Source: Auriscalpium vulgare
Taxonomy: Eukaryota > Basidiomycota > Agaricomycetes > Russulales > Auriscalpiaceae
Direction: 5' to 3'
Length of the DNA stretch: 64,000 nucleotides
NCBI GenBank assembly: GCA_019915015.1
Contig: JAHBBC010000001.1
Span: 2,232,001-2,296,000, forward strand
Shown: piece after piece, positions 55,593-64,000 of the stretch
Numbering within the stretch: the first letter of the stretch is position 1
How the letters are laid out: each line of letters begins with the position of its first letter
Position numbers and translations under genes: made by a program
The notes under the pieces: generated by a model
Database searches by the model: none
Seen by the model: only the letters and a program-made list of their open reading frames with translations
What the model was told of the DNA's origin: nothing

Positions 55593-58354
55593 CTATCCGT
55601 AGAATCGTGCTGGTGCGACAGCCTGGGACTTCTCCTTCTGCTTGCCTTTGTCCTTCATTTCGTTCTCCTTGCCGTCCTTCGCCTCATCGCTCTGCATCCT
55701 CCACACGCGCCAGTCCAGCACGTCCGCATACTCGTGCAGGCCCTTTACGAGCGCCTTGAGCTGACTCCTGCCAGGAAGCGGCTTGCCGTTTGCAGCCGTC
55801 CTCATCATTCCCTTCATTCCGTCGTCATCCTCCTCGTCAGACAGAGCCGACAGCTCCGACACGTCGTCGACGTCCATCTCGTCATCCGACGCGTCGGATA
55901 GAGGAGATGAGTAGTGTGAGGACCCAGCGGTACTGCCGCTGCGCGAGCGAGCCTCCAGTTTCGCCAGTGTGCCGCTGTCGGCTTCTGGTTGCATGTCTTG
56001 GTGTTCCTCCATCCTCCCCTTCCCCACTGACACCCCATTCTTCCCTGCAATCCAGTCGGCTATGTTGCGGACCTCCCGGGGCTCCCAGAACCCCCACCAG
56101 CGCTCCGAGCCGGCGTCTTCGTCTTCGTCTAGCTCCTTCGACTTTCCCTTGGCGTTTGCCTCTTTCGCCGGCTCTGCCTCCGGCTTGCTACCCCAAACAG
56201 CGACGAACCAGCCCCACCTTCGCATCCCTTCGCGCTCAGCAGAGCTGATGACGGCACGACCTCGGGCCTTGCCCCCCTTCTTCGCATCGCCGCCCAGCAG
56301 CGCTAGTGCCGCCTCTCGCTCAACAATGCTAGGCGACAGGGCATAGTAAATGCGGCCGGCATGATCGGTGCCCAGTGGGGCGAACCGAGGCGCGTATACG
56401 TGACGCACGACGCGCAGGCCCTGTTCCAGTCCAGCAAGCGTCTGCTTATGGGCCTCGCGCTCGGCCTTGGTCTGGAGAAGGGGTTAGCCAGCGCCACGCC
56501 AACACGCTCAAGAACTAACCGGGGTGCCCTTTCGAACAGATGCCCACCGCTCCTGCTCTTCTTTCAATCGATCCTTCTCTTCTTTGATCCTGTCCTTCTC
56601 CTCTTTGACGCCCTCGTCAATTTCTTGACGCACGGACTGCGTGTGGGAGGCAGCTTCTACAAGTGGGAGGATCACTGGAACGAGCTGCGCTGTGCTCGCC
56701 ACCTGAGGACCTCCATGCGATGCCCCACTGCGAGTTGTGTGCGTTATGGCCGAAGCAGGGGGAGGAAGAGGGTCCGGGAAATCGAGCAAGGAGGCCCGCT
56801 GCTCCTTCGTTAGCGAGGCACGCAAGGCGAGCAGCGTGCCCCACATGCGAGAGAGATTCGCTCCAGACGCCTTGATCTCCTTGACAGCATCAACGAAGAG
56901 TTTCTTCACCTCCTTGGTGCCGTCATCTTCCGCTATTAACCCGAGCAGCGCCGAGAGCATTGCCTTGACGCAAGTCTCGCTCACCCATCCCATCTCCACT
57001 CCGATATCCTCTCCCGCGTCCAGGTCGACGTCATCCTCGTCGAACGCTCGGCGACCGCCGACTTCCTCCAGCTCTTCGAGATGCGTGCGGGAGATATCGA
57101 GAAGCGGCCAGAAGCGTATCAAGAACTCCCTGATGGCTATGCGTGGGGTAGCGAGGTCCGCATTGAACGACGTTGGGACAGGTACTGGATTCCATTTCGG
57201 CTGCGGGATAGGCTTTGGCTTACGAACATAAGGCCGCTTGACCTTGGGCCGAGGATCGACAGCCGCCGAGGCCGCCGGCTTCGCCGGTTTGCTGGCCTTA
57301 ACTGCAGGGGCCCTAGGCTTCTTCGGGGCATCAGGGACTTGCTTCCCCTTCCCAGGAAGTATGCCCTGATGTTTGATCAGCAAGAGGAGCGAGAGACGGT
57401 GCCAAAGGGTACAGACCGTCACCTTATCGTCCTGATTCAGTATCTCAGCAACAGAATCTGCACCGGACTTTCTCGCAGCCAGTGTGAGATTGCTGGGATA
57501 GGACTTAACTCGAGTTACTGATTAAATACACGACCACATACCCTGTGGGCCCCAGCCCTTGCGCCTTGCGACATGCACGACAGTTGCAAGTCCCTTCGCA
57601 TCTTGGGCATCTGGATGATACACAGCAGGTAAGACGAATGCAACAACTTGCAAAACGCAAAGCATGGCGTACTTGAAGTAGTATCCTTGGCCCTTTACGT
57701 GGCTAGCGCTCTCCTTGGCGTTCAGTGAACGTCCCTTGATTTCATCTATATCTTGGCCGTAGCGGTTTTTCATGCAAGCCTTGCAGTACTTCGCCTTGCA
57801 CTGAGAGTCGACATGATTGACCTTCACCTTGAACGTGCAAGGGATTCCAACTGCGGGGGTCGTGTTACCGATGCGGGCAGTCGGCGCTAGTTCAGCTGTG
57901 ACCACGTACCCTCCAAACCCCGCTTCTTCGCGCACTGGTGACAATAGAAGAATCCGTTAGGATACTCTTCGTTGGCATTCCCACCAAGGGGCTTCGCCTT
58001 GGTTGTCTTCTTCGAGTTGGATTTTCTGGGTTGAATTTCAACGATCATCTTCTGTTTCTTCGACGAGGTTTTGGCGTCGAAGTCCAGCTGGCTCTCCTCC
58101 CGACCGTCAAGATCGCGCTCTGAGCGCTTGCGCTTGATCTGAGCAGCGGTGACTGAATCGAATGCGGTGTCGTCGTTGCGGACGCGGAGGGGGGTGGACA
58201 TTTGCTTGTGGTCGCGTAGATCCTCGCTCGCGTCTCTAGAGGTGGTCTTGGAACTGCTTGCGAATGGCGAAGGAGGGATTTGTACGTATACTTGGGAGAG
58301 GCGACGGGTCGAGAGGGGAGGAGGAGCGGGTGTGGAAGTCGAACAGGCAGACAT
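55593..58354 (-). CDS. CDCA7-type 4CXXC zinc-finger protein with DDT/WHIM-like region
   Basis: Predicted nuclear chromatin protein. The start is MSACSTSTPAPPP at 58354, with a basic region AAQIKRKRSERD. The zf-4CXXC_R1 domain spans three exons: NGFFYCHQCAKKRGLEG near 57930, CKAKYCKACMKNRYGQDIDE near 57770, and CPRCEGTCNCRACRKAQGL near 57580. After this come NLTLAARKSGADSVAEIL, an AT-hook-like basic stretch (KRPYVRKPKPIPQPK) and a helical DDT-like domain (IAIREFLIRFWPLLDISRTH). Then coiled coil (KEEKDRIKEEKDRLKEEQER) and a C-terminal part with RHVYAPRFAPLGTDHAGRIY and WGFWEPREVRNIADWIAG. It ends APARFYG at 55593. In other eukaryotes this zinc domain marks CDCA7, the partner of HELLS in DNA-methylation upkeep. 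Confidence 0.82.
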
Positions 58355-58966
58355 GATGGTGGTCGAACGAAGAGTTGCCGTTCCTGCCAAAGACGCGCTT
58401 TTGTTTACCGCGTCATATTGGGGAACGATCACGTGCACACCCTTAGAAGGCGGACTCGGAGCAGAGTGAGAGAGTCTCTAAGGCGCAAGTGCATGGGCCG
58501 AATCTCCGACTCCTTTCCTCTCTTCGTTTCCTCGAGCTCACCACACGAGATTAGTAGCTAGCTAGTGTCCGAGGCAGCTCAATGTAGGTCAAATGATTAT
58601 TTCAATCATGTATTCACGTAAACTCACCGACACCAGTGTAGCCACAATTGATGGCAGCTAAGCTACATTGGATTGGAGCGCCGAATCAAGCTTGTTCCCG
58701 GCCGCAAGTCCCCTTGTGCACGTCACCCACTCACCGTCACTGACTCACGAGCATATACATCCTCTCCAGCTTCCCCGGCCGGGCTGCCGCGGATGTGAAA
58801 ATCGCACCTGAGCCCGGCTTCAGATCCAGGCGCAACACCCGATACCATCGATCGGGGACTTTTTCAAGGAAATGTTAGAGCAAAAAAACCCAGCCACCTT
58901 AACAGCCTCCGCATTGCCTCTGGCGCGGCCTCGCAGACTGATCATTACACACCCTCCAATACTCGC
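58355..58966. other. Intergenic, nothing identified
   Basis: Upstream of the 4CXXC gene; no convincing gene or RNA. Likely holds its promoter. Confidence 0.45.
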
Positions 58967-60020
58967 ATGCTCCTGTCACGACGCCTGCCTTTTAAATCGC
59001 TCTCTCAAGAGAACTTGATCGCGCTCGCCAAGGCCCACCGCCAAGTACTGAGGAAACAGGATACCGAATCGCTTTCCGTTCGTTGCATGGGGTGAGCATT
59101 CACCTACAGGCATTTCTAACGACTTCTGGTATGTTTCCATTTTCCCTGCCATCATGATGTGGGCATGCAACTGTTACAGTATGCTCGGCTAAACCCATCG
59201 ACACTTCAGTCGGTAAAGTGGACGGGGTAGTGGTGCAAAACTCCCCGTCGCAAATTTCCAGCTCTTCTCTGCCATGGGGACTTTCAGCCTCTTCCCTCTT
59301 CCTAAGTCCGGTTTCCTTCCCGCATCCCTCCCATTTTCGGACACACCGGCCCTTGCCAGTGCAATGGACTCTGCCGAGGACCACGTCTCTATCACATCTT
59401 CGCAAGCAAAGCCAGGAGCCGATATGGAGGCTTCAACTGCCGTCTTGGGTATGGTCATAAGGTAGGTTCGCCAGTAGGCTGTGTGTGTCAGGTGTGGCCA
59501 CCTTTTCATCGTACCCTAGCCGTTTTTTTGACAATGTATCAACAGCGCGCGTTCTTTTGAACACAGCTTCTTTACCACTTTACAGTCCTATTCTTCTCAG
59601 TATTTGTTCACCTGCACACGTCGTATGCGCTGGTCCAGTGACTGAGAAGCGCAAGACAATGTACCATCTGCAGCTCGCCCCACACGTGGCGAGCTGTACA
59701 TATGCGTAAAGGTTGTAGAGACGATGACGATGAGAGCGGCGATGGTGGTGAGACAGCTCGAGCAACTCTAGCCAGGAATTTGACTAAGCGCTCGCGTACG
59801 TCTAAGCACCATGCAGCGCTGAGGACGTCCTGCCGTAGGCCTAGTTGGCTACGGGCCGCTTGACTGACTCCCATCCAGTTTGAGCTTGACAGGCCGGAAT
59901 CAGACGACGCCGAGTATGTCACCGACGAAGCCAACAGCGACTTGTTCATGGTGATATTAACTCAAGGGGTGCCCAGAGTGAAACATCCTGTCGCCACCAA
60001 AATGCCTCGTTTTTTCGTCG
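58967..60020 (+). other. Possible multi-exon gene, structure unresolved
   Basis: Several plus-strand pieces look coding. These are MLLSRRLPFKSLSQENLIAL with ALAKAHRQVLRK from ATG 58967 to a GTGAGC donor at 59092, MDSAEDHVSITSSQAKPGAD with ASTAVLGMVIR before a GTAGGT donor near 59461, CRDDDDESGDGGETARATLA near 59710, and FELDRPESDDAEYVTDEANS after an AG near 59880. The most obvious splices between them hit stops, so the pieces could not be joined into one frame. No domain is recognised. It may be a short-exon gene, a pseudogene, or coincidence. Confidence 0.3.
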
Positions 60021-60351
60021 TCTGAGCCATGTCCCCATGCTCGAGCGGGTTCGTGATCGAGACGCCGGGTGCTGCGCTCAATCAACTCGCGCGTTTGTGT
60101 GAATACGACAGCTCGGCAGCTATTTAAACGATCTAGCAGAACGCATGAGATGACGGCCAGTGGGTCTTTGGGTCTATGGAAGGAGGCGGACGTACGACGC
60201 GACGGACGCGACCATAAATCACGTGGACCAACGACCGTGCGAATCCGGGCAAGGCCGTACAGCGCCCAAAAAGTTTCCGCGTGGCGCGTCCTCGTCCGCT
60301 CAGCCTCCAGCTCAACGTCGCATACCCGCACTCACCACCGCTCCTTCCCTC

Positions 60352-61163
60352 ATGGCCAGCGCAGACCACACTCGCGATCCCTGGTACATCTCTTTGCCCA
60401 GTCAGCCCACACATAGCGCTGACGATGATTGGCAGCCCCTGGGTCATTCTCAATGACTTTGGTGGAGCATTCGCGATGGGAGCCGTTGGCGGTGGTATCT
60501 GGCACGGAATCAAGGGAGCCCGCAATTCACCACGAGTGAGTCTCCCCATACTCGTTACGAGTCTTCCTGCTCAGGATTCTGCTGTCATAGGGTGAACGTC
60601 TCGTCGGTGCCGTGTCCACCATCAAGGCGCGCGCACCCGTCACAGGCGGCAACTTCGGTGTATGGGGTGGCATGTTCTCAACATTCGACTGCGCGGTGAA
60701 GGGTGTGCGGCAAAAAGAGGACGCGTGGAACGCGATTATATCCGGCTTCATGACGGGTGGTTGTTTGGCTGCACGAAGTGAGTGCTCATCCCACGTTGTC
60801 GGTTTCGCTTCCAAGCATTGCTCTGTGTTCTCGCACTTGTTTGCCTCGTATCGCGAGAGCGGTTGGGGCACGGAGTAACGCCACCAGACGCGCAGCAAGT
60901 CCGTGCGTCTTGTCCTTTAGTTGCTGACTTCATCGTCGCAGGTGGTCCGAAAGCCGCGTTCGGGTCTGCCGTAGCCTGCGGTATCCTCCTCGGTGTGTTC
61001 GAGGGTGTCGGTGTCCTTTTAGGACGCGTATTCTCAGAGGGCACACGACCACAAATGCCTCCGCGTAAGCATACTCTCTTGGCTCTCATTGCCCATAGAC
61101 TTAGTCACCCTCCCAGTGCCGGAATCGATGACACCACAGTCATCACCGCCCGCCGCTATCTGA
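60352..61163 (+). CDS. TIM17: Mitochondrial import translocase subunit TIM17
   Basis: A core channel subunit of the TIM23 inner-membrane protein import complex. Five exons: 60352-60383, 60436-60535, 60591-60777, 60942-61064 and a last one from about 61098 to TGA 61161-61163. It reads [72 protein letters not shown]. The four Gly-rich membrane helices, the ARG-like loop and the conserved Cys are present. The short C-terminal tail is Pro/Ser-rich. The tiny first exon is joined as DPC/PWV. Confidence 0.92.
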
Positions 61164-61425
61164 TAGTCCTTCCACCCACGATGTTGCAGGAGCTCTCCTT
61201 CACATGCCCCGAGAACTGCTGCTCGTCTTAGACGCGTTCATGTTTATCTACATATCCGGGGCGGCTTTTTCATAGGGCTAAGCCCTAACCGCGGGCCTAC
61301 CGCATCCACGCTGTCGCATGCTGTCTCGAACCTTACACCTCACTCTCTATATAATATCTGCGATTTGTATAACTCAGCTTCAGCAAAGTCGAACAGGCAG
61401 ACAGACTGGGAGAGATGTGGTATCC

Positions 61426-63651
61426 CTATCTCTTGCTCTCATATTGTCTCTGCGCAGTGCGCACCTCGATCTGACTGACTTCGGCCTTCAAAACCTCGAT
61501 CTCGTCCGCGCGTTTCGCGACGATCTCTTCTATACCTTCGGATGCCTTGATCGGCACCACCAGCACCTGTTTTTCCAACGCCTCGTCCAGCGCTCCCTGC
61601 CATCCGCGAATGAGTGGGAAAATCAGTTGGACCTGAACCCATGAAACGCACCTCAACATCCCTCTCCGCCCCTTCCTTGACCCGGACCCAGTCCGCGCGC
61701 CACGCTCTCCGCGCACGCTCCCACCTGCCGATCGCCCACCGCACCCCGCCCACCGCGACCAGCAGTCCTGCGCCGATCCCCTCGCCGCCCACGAGCGCCC
61801 AGAAGCCCGCGCCCGCTCCCCACACGAGCGTGCCCGCGCCCGACGCGACACTCAACGCGACGCGGACCAGGAGGCCCTGCGCCGCCCTTGCGAGGCGTGC
61901 GGTAGCGGCATCGAAGCGACCGAGCCGCGCGGCGAGGGGCGCGAGGACGGCGGACGTGTGCACGGGGAAGGATGGCGCGTGCGCGAGCTGCTGCAAGGTA
62001 TTGATGAGCACCGGGGAGCGGAGGGGCGCGGGGAGAGCGGAGAGGTGCTTGTGTGCGGTCGATGCGAGCTGGACTTGGTCTGAGGGGAGAGGCGCCAGCG
62101 CGGGAAGGAGCTAGCAGGACGGAAGGACATGTCTCAATGATGAACAAGGTGGAGGAAGTAAAGGGCGTGCGTACCGCTCGCTCAACGCCGACCCAGGCAT
62201 CCCGCACGGCGACACGGACGCGCCAGCCCACCTCGTCGGGGGCCCACAGCACACGCCACCACGTCAACCTATCCAGCGCTGGCTGCACTACAGCATCGGC
62301 CCCGTCCATGGCCGCCATGACCTGGATCTTTTCTTTCCCTTCTGCACCACCGGAGACGCGCGCGTGTGCGTCCCTGCGTGTTTGCGCAGCTTCTCCGCGC
62401 AGGATGCGCACAATGTGCGTCGCGGCCCGCAGTTCGTCCGCGGCAACTGACAGTGCGTTGCGCAGCGTCGAAAGCGACGCGCGCAGCAGCGCGGCGGCCT
62501 TCCGCTCTGGTGCGGAGGGCTCAGTTGCGGATGTTGATGCGGTCGGGGGGAACTCAGCGGACAGGGATCGCATGAGGGTGGTCAGCCCGGAGCCGACGGC
62601 GTCGTCGCTGTAGCGCTGCACATGAAGGGCATTCGCTGGCGCGGCACCGAGGGCGCGTACGCCGGAGTATGCACGAGCAGGATCAATGAGCAGGATCTTG
62701 GGGGAAGGTCCAGGTGGGAAATGGGAGGATATGTTAGAGATGACGGTTTCGGACGGCGATGCAGGTGAAGGGGCGGTGACAAGGACAACAGCATGTGGAG
62801 GAAGTGGGTGGTGTTGAAATGCCGTTGAGATGGTATTCAAGGGGGTCGTCAAAGGATTGATGACAATGAGGGGGACGTCAGCGGTGTAGAGTGCACGGAG
62901 ATTGTCCTGGGAGGGATGAGAGGGCGTGTGAGGCGGTCTGAGCTCGGCCAAGTGTACAGGGACCGTCAATGATTTGAGAAAGGATGATGATAGATGCAGC
63001 GAGGCTACTCCGGCTGGTGGAATGACAGCATCCGTGGTCGGCTCGCCAGTAGGCGGTGGGGTCGGGTCGGAGGCGTAGCTACAAGTGTTCATCCATGTCA
63101 ATGGTAAGAAGTTGCCAGACGGGTGACGCACTTTATATCGAGCCTATCGATCCCTTCTAATCCCTCCCAACGATTCCTTACGCGCTCGTTCTCCTCTGAG
63201 GAGGAAAATGGGTCCTCGAGCAGTGCGCTCACAAGGACATCCGCGCCAGCGTACTCGTCCACGGGATATACTATGGCCCGACCTCGTCAGCTCCTCATTT
63301 ATCGGACACGAGACCAGACTCACCAACAACCTTCAATTCGCGAGCGCTCGCAGTCACACCGGACAGCTCATCCGAGACGTTCTTTAACAGCGCACTCCAG
63401 AAAGCGAAATCGGGGGATTGGGGGGAGAGTACGCGGGGAAGAAGACCTCGGGTAGTGTGAAGAGCCGTCAGAGTCTGAGCATGCTCGAGCCTGTTAAGAA
63501 CAGGCTTGGTGGAGTTGTGAGAGCGCGGGGGTGGGTGCTGCTCGGGTGTAATGACTGCTGGAGCGACGTAAGAGCGCACGAGGAGAGAGCGACTGAAGTT
63601 ATAGCTAGCTGAGCGACGGGTCGTATAGAAACAGGATGTCCGCGAGGACAT
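61426..63651 (-). CDS. Predicted mitochondrial membrane protein (fungal, Mmc1-like?)
   Basis: The start is at 63651 with a strong mitochondrial presequence (MSSRTSCFYTTRRSASYNFS, then RSLLVRSYVAPA). The conserved part begins KPVLNRLEHAQTLTALHTTR and PDFAFWSALLKNVSDELSG. Next are DEYAGADVLVSALLEDPFSS and a long Ala-rich domain (SGLTTLMRSLSAEFPPTAS; LDRLTWWRVLWAPDEVGWRV). After an intron near 62130 come helical segments (LINTLQQLAHAPSFPVHTSA), one clear membrane stretch (GAGFWALVGGEGIGAGLLVA, then VGGVRWAIG), and a coiled-coil end (EIVAKRADEIEVLKAEVSQI). The layout recalls fungal Mmc1 proteins, but this naming is from general memory and weak. Exons look intact throughout. Its 5' end overlaps the predicted start of the divergent gene at the right edge. 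Confidence 0.6.
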
Positions 63652-64000
63652 GGAGAGCCGACCGTGGACGAGTGGATGCCGACGAGGCGCTCGGAGCGGA
63701 GGAGGATGATCATGCCGCGACGCGCACACATGACCACGTGCTGTTTGCCTTGGCTTACGCGCCCAACGCGTCTGCCCGTTCAACCAACACGACTGCGCAA
63801 TCTCTTCCGTCCATCGCCATGCATCCACGCAAGGTGTTGCCCTATGCCAACCACGCGGCCGACAACGAATACGAACACCTTGACGATGAAGACGACGACG
63901 ACGACGACGACCACTTCGACCCCCGCAGCCTACCACCACCTGCACTCGTCGCATCTGGACTGAGGGGAAACACCCTCCCCTACCCTCAGCCATCCGTGGC
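63636..64000 (+). CDS. Start of an unidentified gene running off the window
   Basis: An open plus-strand frame from ATG 63636 to the last base: MSARTWRADRGRVDADEALG, HDHVLFALAYAPNASARSTN, MHPRKVLPYANHAADNEYEH, a run of Asp (DDEDDDDDDD), and LPPPALVASGLRGNTLPYPQ. There is no stop. The stretch from about 63730 onward reads like real coding sequence. The chosen ATG overlaps the first codons of the minus-strand mitochondrial gene by 16 bases, so the true start may be the ATG near 63821 or in another exon. No domain can be named from this part. Confidence 0.5.
   Translation, partial: MSARTWRADRGRVDADEALGAEEDDHAATRTHDHVLFALAYAPNASARSTNTTAQSLPSIAMHPRKVLPYANHAADNEYEHLDDEDDDDDDDHFDPRSLPPPALVASGLRGNTLPYPQPSV

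Overview
The window is nuclear DNA of a filamentous basidiomycete, most likely a wood- or litter-decaying Agaricomycete. Nearly every gene is broken by several GT-AG introns of about 50-60 nt. The content fits that group: a CBM1-bearing GH5 mannanase, DUF6534 membrane proteins, a chromodomain gypsy retrotransposon, an AreA-type GATA factor, and a Ulp1-linked transposase family common in mushroom genomes. No species name can be read from the sequence.

Layout. 1-870: 3' end of ATP sulfurylase (met3, +). 1045-3133: DUF6534 protein (-). 3470-14244: a Sec7-PH Arf exchange factor (-), split by a complete gypsy chromovirus at 7963-14054 with LTRs that look identical and a 5-bp target duplication. 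14958-18754: AreA-like GATA factor (-). 19014-25876: a 6.86-kb element with 33-bp terminal inverted repeats; one long multi-exon gene inside it appears to encode a Ulp1-like peptidase, a zinc finger and a P-element/THAP9-like transposase. 26.5-32.8 kb: a tandem duplication of a signal peptide peptidase (SPP) gene plus a GH5 mannanase gene, with the distal copy decayed.

From 33.8 kb the window is mostly conserved housekeeping genes: gamma-glutamyltransferase, an unrecognised disordered protein, a second DUF6534 gene, the CPSF73/Ysh1 endonuclease, tRNA-Gly, ribosomal protein eL39, an ER FKBP, an NKAP-like splicing factor, a WBP4-like zinc-finger protein, an FLVCR-like MFS transporter, Trm11 tRNA methyltransferase, Sws1/ZSWIM7, a CDCA7-type 4CXXC zinc-finger protein, TIM17, a predicted mitochondrial membrane protein, and the start of a gene running off the right edge.

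Neighbours here are eukaryotic loci, not operons. Several divergent pairs share short promoters (eL39/FKBP 199 bp, Trm11/ZSWIM7 277 bp). The most notable parts are the young retrotransposon insertion inside a conserved gene, with sequence signs of Tf1-like self-priming, and the TIR element carrying the peptidase-transposase fusion about 260 bp upstream of the GATA-factor start codon. Exon limits were placed by eye from splice signals and reading frame, so multi-exon genes are given as overall spans.
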